A stretch of 64,000 bases of DNA from NCBI GenBank assembly GCA_964230805.1, contig CAXRIA010000009.1:8889-72888 (forward strand). The letters run 5' to 3'. Below are positions 45,796 to 52,215 of the stretch, in pieces. This DNA comes from Flavicella sp964230805 (GTDB taxonomy: Bacteria; Bacteroidota; Bacteroidia; Flavobacteriales; Flavobacteriaceae). The notes under the pieces were generated by a model. The model had not been told where the DNA came from, did not search any database, and saw nothing but the letters and a program-made list of their open reading frames with translations. Every line of letters starts with the position of its first letter. Within the stretch, counting starts at the first letter, position 1. Made by a program: the position numbers and the translations under genes.

Positions 45796-45870
45796 CGGGG
45801 TGTAGCGTAGCCCGGTCATCGCGCCTCGTTTGGGACGAGGAGGTCGCAGGTTCGAATCCTGCCACCCCGA
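45796..45870 (+). tRNA. tRNA-Pro (anticodon TGG)
   Basis: 75 nt. Acceptor CGGGGTG/CACCCCG, discriminator A, anticodon arm CCTCG-TTTGGGA-CGAGG, T arm GCAGGTTCGAATCCTGC. No encoded CCA. Confidence 0.95.
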
Positions 45871-45920
45871 CGAAGTACAAAGAAAGTATTTGAGCATTGT
45901 AAATTCTATGAATTTATAAT

Positions 45921-45994
45921 GGGCGCATAGCTCAGCTGGATAGAGCACCTCCCTTCTAAGGAGGCGGTCGAAGGTTCGAATCCTTCTGCGCTCA
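45921..45994 (+). tRNA. tRNA-Arg (anticodon TCT)
   Basis: 74 nt. Acceptor GGGCGCA/TGCGCTC (one G-T pair), discriminator A, anticodon arm CCTCC-CTTCTAA-GGAGG, T arm GAAGGTTCGAATCCTTC. Last tRNA of the cluster. Confidence 0.95.
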
Positions 45995-46003
45995 CAGAAA
46001 ACA

Positions 46004-46045
46004 AGCCTTACAAATAAAATGATTTGTAAGGCTTTTCTGTTTTTA
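46004..46045 (+). terminator. Terminator of the tRNA cluster
   Basis: AGCCTTACAAA and TTTGTAAGGCT form an 11-base-pair stem, followed by TTTCTGTTTTT. Confidence 0.8.
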
Positions 46046-46132
46046 GTGAATACCTAAAATAAAATGCCGGTGTTCCGAGTCAACAGGAATCGCTTTGATT
46101 TACTTACAGAAGATCGCTCTTTTTAAACCTAA

Positions 46133-46186
46133 AAAAGTGTACTGGAAACCAGTGCGCTTTTGTTGTTTTGTGACCTCGATAGGATT
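46133..46186 (-). repeat. Displaced tRNA-Arg 3' end with its terminator (left island end)
   Basis: Read on the minus strand: AATCCTATCGAGGTCAC (46186-46170), the last 17 bases of a tRNA-Arg(ACG)-like gene, then AAAACAAC, then a terminator (13-bp stem AAAAGCGCACTGG/CCAGTACACTTTT, 46161-46133, two G-T pairs) and a U run. The intact tRNA-Arg at 54886-54959 has the same 3' end with one change (CGCGG for CGAGG) but no terminator behind it. This is what integration between a tRNA and its terminator leaves at the far end of an element, so I call it the left attachment end. Confidence 0.6.
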
Positions 46187-46221
46187 ATTTTAGGATCCTT
46201 TGCACTCCGTGCTGAAAATAG

Positions 46222-46252
46222 TCCAAACAAAAAAAACGCTCAAGCAAGCTTG
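46222..46252. terminator. Terminator-like hairpin in the tRNA-relic array
   Basis: AAAACGCTCAAGC and GCTTGGCGTTTT pair with one bulge; A/T runs on both sides. On the minus strand it follows the relic at 46282-46308. Confidence 0.55.
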
Positions 46253-46281
46253 GCGTTTTTCCTCATTGTATTTATTTATTC

Positions 46282-46507
46282 GTGACCTCAATAAGCCAGA
46301 GTTCAAACTTTATAGCAGAACTAAATTTGATTCATAAAAGTCATTTTGATTATAAAAAATAAACCCACAACTTTATGGGTTGTGGGTTCGACTAGTGACC
46401 TCAATATGGAAGAGTTCAAACTTTATAATAGAACTAAATTTGATTCTTAAAAGTCATTTTCATTATAAAAAATTAACCCACAACTTTTTAGATTGCGGGT
46501 TCGACTA
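46282..46507. repeat. Two tandem 113-bp units, each a decayed tRNA 3' end plus hairpin
   Basis: Units 46282-46394 and 46395-46507 are near-identical by eye. Each begins GTGACCTCAATA, followed by GAGTTCAAAC at offset 17-26: on the minus strand a tRNA-like T loop and 3' end (TTGAGGTCAC). Each ends with a hairpin of the AACCCACAAC/GTTGTGGGTT type (exact in unit 1 at 46362-46388, mutated in unit 2), which on the minus strand runs into TTTATTTTTT. The distance from the 46170 relic to unit 1 is also 112 bases. Confidence 0.75.
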
Positions 46508-46534
46508 GTGGAGCAAAAGGGAGTTAAGTCGAAC
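46508..46534 (-). repeat. Fourth tRNA-3'-end-like relic
   Basis: On the minus strand GTTCGACTTAACTCCC is followed by TTTTGCTCCAC: a T-loop-like GTTCGA and an acceptor end of a different tRNA type, placed directly before the unit-2 hairpin. Only about 27 bases are recognisable. Confidence 0.4.
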
Positions 46535-46615
46535 TATTTTGATAGTGATTTACATAAGTTAATAAAAAAGCTTATGTGCTTTTAATAACTTATTGTTTGA
46601 TTTAATGTTTCATTA

Positions 46616-47461
46616 TTAAATTTCATAAAATGTTTTATTGTATTCTGATATTACATTGTCTTTTACGGGATTCCAAAGCGTTACTATCTGTCCATTTAAT
46701 TCAAACACTTTTCCGTGATTCTTTTCTCCGAAATTTTTCATTTGGGCGAAATTCGATTTAAATGTTTTTATTCCAGAACAATATTCTGCGAGTAAATCAT
46801 ACTTTACAGTTCCGTATTTTTTTTCTAATTCCAAAAAGATTATTAAGATTCGAGAACAAATAAAGTCAGGATTTTTAAACCATTTCGGTAGTTTTCTATA
46901 AATTTTATCAATTTCTTTTTCCTTCTGATTTGATATTAAATATTCTGTTTTCTCTGTTTTTTTAATCAGGTTAGAAGTTTGAATTGATTTTTCTAAGTCG
47001 ATTGGTTTCTCAATGTTAAGATCTCTTAAATGATTTGTAATAACAAAAAGATTTTTGTCGTTTAAGAAGTTGCTTGTTGTGGAAATTACCCAACCATTTT
47101 GATGTTCATTATAAACTCCATATTGTTCCGAAACCGCTTTTGGACAAATTAGTCCTTTAATAACTGAACCTTTTTTGTCGAAAAGTACAACAGCGAGATA
47201 GTCAAAATTCCAAGAACGAATAATACTCAATTGAGTAGTTAAATTACCTGTGATTTTTCTTGATTTAACTTGATACAATTCTCCATTTGGTGCTGCTATA
47301 TCTGCGCTTGCATTTGATGCAGTTAAAAGTTCGCCTTTAAGATGTTCATTCACTAAATATTCAGCATATTCACCAAGTAAATTTGAAGTTCTGCCCAACT
47401 TTTGTTTTAATAATTCTGTTGAGATATTATATTCTTTCCATAAGTCAGCTATTTCTTTCAT
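46616..47461 (-). CDS. Orphan PD-(D/E)XK nuclease-like protein (possibly DUF6998)
   Basis: 281 aa. N-terminal domain resembles a restriction-endonuclease fold: GEYAEYLVNEH helix, then SADIAAP (Asp54) and YQVKSRK (Gln64-Lys66), the D...(E/Q)xK arrangement of Mrr-like nucleases. The C-terminal part (from about 180) looks like a DNA-binding helical domain (KTEKTEYLISNQKEKEIDKI). No methyltransferase or partner gene is adjacent, so it may be a solitary defence or mobile-element nuclease. The 3' side is the tRNA-relic array, the 5' side the multi-branch palindrome; codon use is AT-rich like the rest of the island. Confidence 0.55.
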   Translation of the reverse strand: MKEIADLWKEYNISTELLKQKLGRTSNLLGEYAEYLVNEHLKGELLTASNASADIAAPNGELYQVKSRKITGNLTTQLSIIRSWNFDYLAVVLFDKKGSVIKGLICPKAVSEQYGVYNEHQNGWVISTTSNFLNDKNLFVITNHLRDLNIEKPIDLEKSIQTSNLIKKTEKTEYLISNQKEKEIDKIYRKLPKWFKNPDFICSRILIIFLELEKKYGTVKYDLLAEYCSGIKTFKSNFAQMKNFGEKNHGKVFELNGQIVTLWNPVKDNVISEYNKTFYEI

Positions 47462-47482
47462 TTATTCGGTTTTTACAAATGC

Positions 47483-47839
47483 ACTACAACGTCCACTGTG
47501 TATAGCGAAGTGAGGCGCGCCTCACGGAGAGATATAATTGCGCCTCATTCGTTATACACGCTGATGTGTGTAGTTTCGTGATGAGTTCTCGTAGACTCGA
47601 TAAATATGCTAATAAAGAGTCGAGGTGCAATTAACAGTGGACGATGGTATGTAATTAGTAGAAGGGAAGCGTTTGTAAAACGCGATTCTACGTGCCTTAG
47701 GCAATTACATACCATCGGTTTTGTGTATGGCTCGTTGCGGAAAATCAGCTATGATTTTCCGCCGTAACCAAAAGATAGCAAATTGCAATGAATTCCGATT
47801 AGGAATTCAGCCGCAATGAGCTATACACGGTGTTGTAGT
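47483..47839. repeat. 357-bp multi-branched palindromic element
   Basis: Outer inverted ends ACTACAAC (47483-47490) and GTTGTAGT (47832-47839). Inside, three separate branches: (1) GTCCACTG (47491-47498)/CAGTGGAC (47635-47642) enclosing a long imperfect hairpin GTGTATAGCGAA..GTGAGGCGC/GCGCCTCATTCGTTATACAC; (2) CGATGGTATGTAATT (47642-47656)/AATTACATACCATCG (47702-47716), with inner stems TAGAA/TTCTA and GCGTTT/AAACGC; (3) GTGTATGGCTCGTTGCGG (47723-47740)/CCGCAATGAGCTATACAC (47811-47828), holding GCGGAAAATCA/TGATTTTCCGC and GAATTCC/GGAATTC. It fills the whole gap between two minus-strand genes and has no ORF. Confidence 0.75.
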
Positions 47840-47846
47840 ACGTTTT

Positions 47847-48122
47847 TTATTCGTTACAAATTCTTCTTGCATTATTAATGCCATCAAACTTACGCCTACA
47901 TCTATCTAATTCATTCTTTAAATCTGATGAGTGAGTTCCAAAACCAGCACCATTAGATTCCCATTTATTATATATTTTCACACAATTGCAAGCATCTTCT
48001 TTTTTACTTGGCATAATTGCAAAGATTAAAATTGCTCCAACGACTATAATACCAATGAAAATATTTCTACCGGTTTTTCCTTGTTTCTCTTGAGTTTTTC
48101 TCCGTTCCTCTAATTTTGACAT
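47847..48122 (-). CDS. Small single-span membrane protein, hypothetical
   Basis: 91 aa. A charged N-terminus (MSKLEERRKTQEKQGKTGRN) precedes one membrane helix (IFIGIIVVGAILIFAIM, residues 21-37) and an outer domain with cysteines at CNC and CRRK..RRICNE, possibly disulphide-bonded. Not recognised. It follows the DUF4177-like gene by 12 bases, and its stop lies only 7 bases from the palindromic element, as cassette genes abut their recombination sites. Confidence 0.55.
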   Translation of the reverse strand: MSKLEERRKTQEKQGKTGRNIFIGIIVVGAILIFAIMPSKKEDACNCVKIYNKWESNGAGFGTHSSDLKNELDRCRRKFDGINNARRICNE

Positions 48123-48134
48123 AACTTATGATTT

Positions 48135-48287
48135 TTATATTTGTTTTTTGAATATATAAACTCCTTTATCTGTAATAGAGACTAATTCATATCCGTCATC
48201 TCCATAGATGTTTAGAATTTCCTCGAGTTTTTTCACACCACCAAATCCAGTATTAATTTTTTCAGCTTTATAATCCCATTTAGCCAT
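48135..48287 (-). CDS. DUF4177-like small protein
   Basis: 50 aa (MAKWDYKAEKINTGFGGVKK at the N-terminus, then EEILNIYGDDGYELVSITDK). The pattern W-x-Y-K...L..I/LN.YG.DGYELVSI...G.Y.FKK is that of DUF4177, a short beta-alpha protein of unknown function. First gene of a two-gene unit with the small membrane protein. Too short for routine ORF calling. Confidence 0.65.
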   Translation of the reverse strand: MAKWDYKAEKINTGFGGVKKLEEILNIYGDDGYELVSITDKGVYIFKKQI

Positions 48288-48315
48288 ATCGATAGTTTTT
48301 TAGTTATAAATTAAT

Positions 48316-48891
48316 TTATGTAAGCAAAAAATTAGACCATTCTTTTTGTTTATCTGCTCTATAAAAACGAGCAGGAGAATATAATAAACTAAATTTTATA
48401 TTCTTTTTGTTACAATGTTTTTGAAGTTCTAAAATTTGTCTTTTAATATTTGGAATGCCTGAAAAGGTTTTACGAGTCAGACAAACTTTTTCTAACTTGG
48501 TTAAGTTGTCAATTATGTTATTTATGTTTCGCCATTGGGTAACTTTCTTATCAATATAATTGTCGTAAAAATTTGCTTCTTGTCCTTTTTCTACCTCAAT
48601 TTATTTAATCAAATCAGCGAAGTCAATTTTATGTTTATTTATAAACTCTATCTTTTTATGCTTTGAAGCTTCTTTCAAATCTTTATTATTATATGCGACT
48701 GATAATATTCTCCACAAATAATTTCTACTTCTACCATAGAAGAAATCAGCACTATTATTTTTTGCATTCGGATTAAATGTTCCAACAATTAGAATTTTTG
48801 TTTGAGAATTAATTTTGTGGTTAAGAAATTTATGTTCAATCGTAATCAAAATATTGTTTTTAAATGTACTACAACACGTGTATATACGCAA
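48316..48891 (-). pseudogene. Uracil-DNA-glycosylase-like gene with an in-frame stop
   Basis: The first part (ILIVGTFNPNAKN, FFYGRSRNYLWRIL) has the motif-1 pattern of the uracil-DNA glycosylase superfamily. A TAA at 48601-48603 (after DFADLIK) interrupts it, yet the same frame continues without shift (IEVEKGQEANFYDNY ... LLYSPARFYRADKQKEW) to a stop at 48316-48318, giving about 190 codons in all. A GAA-to-TAA change would explain the break. The expected start also looks damaged: ACG (48843-48841) stands before IEHKFLNHK where a Met is likely, and residues upstream come from a palindrome-end repeat. Base-excision function is inferred and probably lost. Confidence 0.6.
48866..48884. repeat. 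Third copy of the palindrome-end sequence
   Basis: GTACTACAACACGTGTATA matches the right end of the multi-branch element (reverse complement GTACTACAACACCGTGTATA) with one base missing. The rest of the element is absent. It marks the 5' side of the glycosylase-like pseudogene. Confidence 0.6.
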
Positions 48892-48977
48892 TAATACTAA
48901 ATATTAAATAAAAATTCAATTTCAATACTAAAATATTCCATAAGCTTTATAATTACAATAGATTTGATGATTTTAAT

Positions 48978-49052
48978 TAATTGCGCAATTTGTATATATG
49001 AATAAATTTAATATTGTTATAATAAGTTTTAGATATACAAATTACGCAATTA
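48978..49052. repeat. 20-bp inverted repeat pair, AT-rich
   Basis: TAATTGCGCAATTTGTATAT (48978-48997) and ATATACAAATTACGCAATTA (49033-49052) are reverse complements with one mismatch around a 35-base loop. It lies in a 460-base region (48892-49354) without genes. Confidence 0.6.
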
Positions 49053-49168
49053 TAAATACTGGGTTTCATTAAGTCTTATTATATTGTCTTTAAAAGGTGA
49101 ATTAATCTTTTTTTAATATATCTCAGATGCTGATTAAACAAGACGATTTATTTGTATAACTTCAGCAA

Positions 49169-49247
49169 AAGGTTCTGTCGCATTAACTTAATAATGTAAA
49201 GGAAATTATAACTTTAAGCTTTAATGAAGTTGATGCGACAGAACCTT
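49169..49247. mobile_element. Miniature remnant with IS6-like terminal inverted repeats
   Basis: AAGGTTCTGTCGCATTAACTT (49169-49189, quoted as 21 bases: AAGGTTCTGTC + GCATTAACTT) and its partner at 49227-49247 are inverted repeats with one mismatch. GGTTCTGT.GCA is the type of end known from IS6-family elements. Only 37 bases lie between, so there is no transposase; I see no 8-bp target duplication. A MITE-like or deletion remnant. Confidence 0.55.
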
Positions 49248-49354
49248 AAAATATTTGCTAATTTTAAGGTATTGGATTATAAAATAGTTAATCAAAAAAT
49301 TAATCATTTACAAAGCAAATACGAAAGTGGTTTGATAATATAATAAAACATTTT

Positions 49355-49771
49355 ATGAAATTTAATAACAAATATAACTTCACTTTACTGCTAGTTTTTT
49401 TAGGGGTTTCTTGGGTTATTTATGCTTTATTAGTAAGTGTATATGGAAAATGCGGACTTTACTTGACCAATGAAAAAGACAATTGGTATGTCAAATATGA
49501 AGTTGATGTAAGTGACGAAACGGGATCTAAATATTATGAAGAGACATTTAGTGGGCCAATAACAAAACATGAGGCTTTAAAAATTATTGAAAACTGCCAA
49601 AAGGAAAGCAATGAATGGCATAAAAAATATGGAACAGTCTATTATTTAGCAAAAGGTAATGAATACGAAGGCATATTATTTATGATAATAATTTTCGGTC
49701 CTTTGGTATTATTATATGCAATTGGAAAAAAACAACTAAAAAATGAAAACAGAAAAAACGTATCACGATAA
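49355..49771 (+). CDS. Two-span membrane protein, hypothetical
   Basis: 138 aa. Membrane helix at residues about 9-28 (FTLLLVFLGVSWVIYALLVS), an outer domain of about 75 residues (YLTNEKDNWYVKYEV ... YYLAKGNEYEG), and a second helix at 105-122, followed by a basic tail. Family not recognised. Its last 29 bases overlap the start of a MORN-type ORF, so the two are probably translated together. Confidence 0.55.
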   Translation: MKFNNKYNFTLLLVFLGVSWVIYALLVSVYGKCGLYLTNEKDNWYVKYEVDVSDETGSKYYEETFSGPITKHEALKIIENCQKESNEWHKKYGTVYYLAKGNEYEGILFMIIIFGPLVLLYAIGKKQLKNENRKNVSR

Positions 49772-49907
49772 CGGAAACATTAAAGAAGAATATCAAGTTA
49801 ACGATGAAGGTGTGCGTCATGGTACAACAAAATTGTATCATGAAAATGATCAATTACAGGTTGAAGTACATTATACTGAAGGAATCCAAAACTCTGGAAA
49901 ATGGTAA
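49743..49907 (+). CDS. Small MORN-type (YwqK-like) protein
   Basis: 54 aa: TYHDNGNIKEEYQVNDEG and TKLYHENDQLQVEVHYTEG are two MORN_2-type repeats (Y..NG.....Y). Full-length YwqK-family proteins, some described as antitoxin-like, have more repeats, so this is a short form or fragment. The ATG lies inside the end of the preceding membrane-protein gene (29-base overlap). Confidence 0.5.
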   Translation: MKTEKTYHDNGNIKEEYQVNDEGVRHGTTKLYHENDQLQVEVHYTEGIQNSGKW

Positions 49908-49978
49908 AAAAGCATAATACCCTAATTTATTACAAATGACATTAAACAGGTTTAATTAATATATTTAAAAATTAAAAA

Positions 49979-51369
49979 ATGGAAATAGAAAGAGAATTTT
50001 TTGAAAATGGTAAAATTTATAGAGAAGGCCAAATAAATAACGACAACCAACTCCACGGATATCTTAAAGAATATCATAAAAATGGTCAATTGAGATTTGA
50101 GCTTAACTATAAAAATGGCAAACAAATAGATAGTCAAGTTGATAGTTATGATCAAGATGGGAATTTAGTCAGAAGTGTAGACGTAAAAAATGGGAGCCTT
50201 AATGGTAACTTTGAAGAATATTATCCAAACAAAAAAATTAAGAGAAAGGGTGTTTACAAAGATGATGTCATTGTTGAAGAAATACTTTTTGATAATTATG
50301 GCAACAAAACTATTAAACAACTTTATAATAAGGTTTATTCTAATTCTGAATTTAAGCAAAAACTAAATGAGTTCAAAAGAAAAAATAATGATACCTGTTC
50401 ATTTGAAGTTGTGACACTAGATTTTAATAAATGGGGATTGTATAAAAAGGGATATGTTTTAGGAAGCTCTCATGGACATAATTTTTTGAAAACTTCAGAA
50501 ATTGCCATTAAATGGCCTATTTGTGAGGACGAAGAAGATGAAATTTATTCCTTTGATGAAACAGAATTCCTAGATTATATTGGAAATATTGAGTTGAATG
50601 AGATTTTTTTAGAGTCAGAAAATTTTGAAGCTGGAGAGGTGACTTCTACGATTTGGAATAAAAGAGCTCCGAAAGATTTGATTAATAAATCTAGAGAGAT
50701 TAGTTTTTTAACAATCCATGGTTTCTAGATTATGGCAATCCTGAGTCTGATTACACCGTTTATGAATTAGAAAGTGATACCATTTTGAGAGATGAAACAG
50801 ATACGATATTAAATTCAGTTGTTGTAAAACTTAGAGGTGAGAACTATAATGAAACATTAGAATGGTGTTTTTCTATAGATAAAGTTTCTGAATCTGGAGA
50901 TAGAGTTGTAAGAAGTCAATTAAATAAAAAGATTAAAGATATGTTTATTGAACTTCTGACTCGGGATATGGTTGAATTTACTGATATAGATGGAATAGAC
51001 GATTTTCTGAATGATTTAAAAGATTCGGGGGACTCTTATTTAAATGTATTTAAGACAAGTGATGAAGAACTAATGATAATAGCATTTAATGTTCTTTTGG
51101 ATATGTTTTATGATATATGGTTGGCAACTGAGTCAGTTGACGATATATATGATCATATTAACTTTGGAAATAAGGACATTAGTGAAATAAGATTTCAGCT
51201 TTTTACTGAACTGAAAGTTAATTTTAGCATGGACAAACTTTTTAATGGATGTTTATGTGTTTTGATAATTCTATTCTATTCAAATTTAACAGCGGACCAA
51301 AAAAATAAAATGGGAAAAGAAAAAATTGGTGAGATTGAAAAGTTTAAATCTTTAATATTGAATTTATAA
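49979..51369 (+). pseudogene. MORN-repeat protein broken by a frameshift at a T6 run
   Basis: Two ORFs look like one gene. The first (49979-50728, 249 aa) has MORN_2 repeats (FFENGKIYREG, YHKNGQLRFELNYKNG, YYPNKKIKRKGVY) then a non-repeat domain, and ends REISFLTIHGF. Adding one T to TTTTTT at 50704-50709 would read REISFFNNPWFLDYGNPESD and run directly into the second ORF (TTG 50785 to 51369, 194 aa), giving 463 aa. No ATG exists for the second half, supporting the break. It may be a dead gene, a phase-variable gene or a sequencing error. Function of the C-terminal part unknown. Confidence 0.6.
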
Positions 51370-51525
51370 TGCATAGAATCCGTAAAGAATGATAGACTAT
51401 CTCGTTAAGCAAGTAAACTTAAATTATTGAATGTCTTCAAACAAATCTGAACTTTTTAGATCAAAATCTCAGAGAGTAATTATTGTTAATTTAGTAAAAT
51501 TCTTTAGAATATTTCTTTCTATTAG
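51370..51525. other. Intergenic stretch, nothing recognised
   Basis: 156 AT-rich bases between the MORN gene and the convergent coiled-coil gene; no clear terminator hairpin or ORF. Confidence 0.4.
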
Positions 51526-52032
51526 TTAACGACTCAACAACAATCCAGCAGCCACTCCAATTCCTCCTGCCGCCACATTCTTAATCTGTTGGTTTGATTT
51601 ATCCTTTTTTAGGGCTTGGTTCTTTTGTTTTAAAGTCTCGATGTCCTCTTTTAATTTCTCTATCTCTTCTGATTGCTCCGAATTAATAGCTTTTTGCTCT
51701 TTTAACTGATAGGTTATGTCATCTTTTGCTCTAATAGCATCCAATGCCCTTTCCTGTTCCATTTTCACCCTGTAATCTGCATTTTCTAAATGAACCTTAA
51801 GCTTATCGTTCTTCTTGATTTCTAAACGAAGATTCTCTGCTAATTTTTCTTCCTTTGGTGTTATTCTTCCAATATACTCATATTGGTCCTTAAAACACAT
51901 TACCAAATTATACATCAGTTCCGATAACGATACATTATACTTCTCCGCCATACATTTGAGCATAATCTTCTCATCTGGTGCTACTTTTAGACTAAGAGTC
52001 AAGTTTCTGAATTTTGTTACTTCCGTTTCCAT
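51526..52032 (-). CDS. Ribbon-helix-helix-like coiled-coil protein with hydrophobic C-terminus
   Basis: 168 aa. The N-terminal about 50 residues (KFRNLTLSLKVAPDEKIMLK, CMAEKYNVSLSELMYNLVM) fit a ribbon-helix-helix DNA-binding domain: a short strand, then two helices. Residues 60-145 form a long coiled coil (KEEKLAENLRLEIKKNDKL ... EEIEKLKEDIETLKQKNQAL). The end (NVAAGGIGVAAGLLLSR) is a short hydrophobic glycine/alanine segment that might touch the membrane. It is divergent from the MerR-like gene across a 26-bp palindrome, so it is a candidate autorepressor, or a partition/tethering protein. Confidence 0.55.
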   Translation of the reverse strand: METEVTKFRNLTLSLKVAPDEKIMLKCMAEKYNVSLSELMYNLVMCFKDQYEYIGRITPKEEKLAENLRLEIKKNDKLKVHLENADYRVKMEQERALDAIRAKDDITYQLKEQKAINSEQSEEIEKLKEDIETLKQKNQALKKDKSNQQIKNVAAGGIGVAAGLLLSR

Positions 52033-52070
52033 ATCATTTTGTATTAAATTAACGAGGTATGCCTATGAAA

Positions 52071-52096
52071 TCTACCTCAGGTATACCTGAGGTAGA
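52071..52096. promoter_or_regulatory. 26-bp perfect palindromic operator candidate
   Basis: TCTACCTCAGGTA and TACCTGAGGTAGA form an uninterrupted 26-bp palindrome. Related half sites flank it: AGGTATGCCT at about 52055-52064 and GTAGACCT at 52093-52100. It sits just upstream of the coiled-coil gene and about 75 bases before the promoter of the divergent MerR-like gene, the classic place for a shared operator. Confidence 0.7.
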
Positions 52097-52170
52097 CCTC
52101 TACTTCTTTATTTTTAATGCCCATTTCAAGGCATTTTCAATACGAATATAATCATTTTATTTACATTTTA

Positions 52171-52200
52171 TTGTTTTTTTATTGTTTTTTATTACATTTG
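52171..52200 (+). promoter_or_regulatory. Promoter of the MerR-like gene
   Basis: TTG at 52171 and TACATTTG at 52193-52200 with 19 bases between; ATG 16 bases downstream. Confidence 0.7.
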
Positions 52201-52215
52201 TGTAAAGTTTAACTT

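Noticed and set aside
47462..47846. Retron or group II intron for the branched palindrome
   Set aside because: No reverse transcriptase is nearby and no domain V-like hairpin was recognised.
49169..49247. Plain terminator instead of a mini-element
   Set aside because: The arms match IS6-type ends and there is no T run after the stem, though this remains possible.
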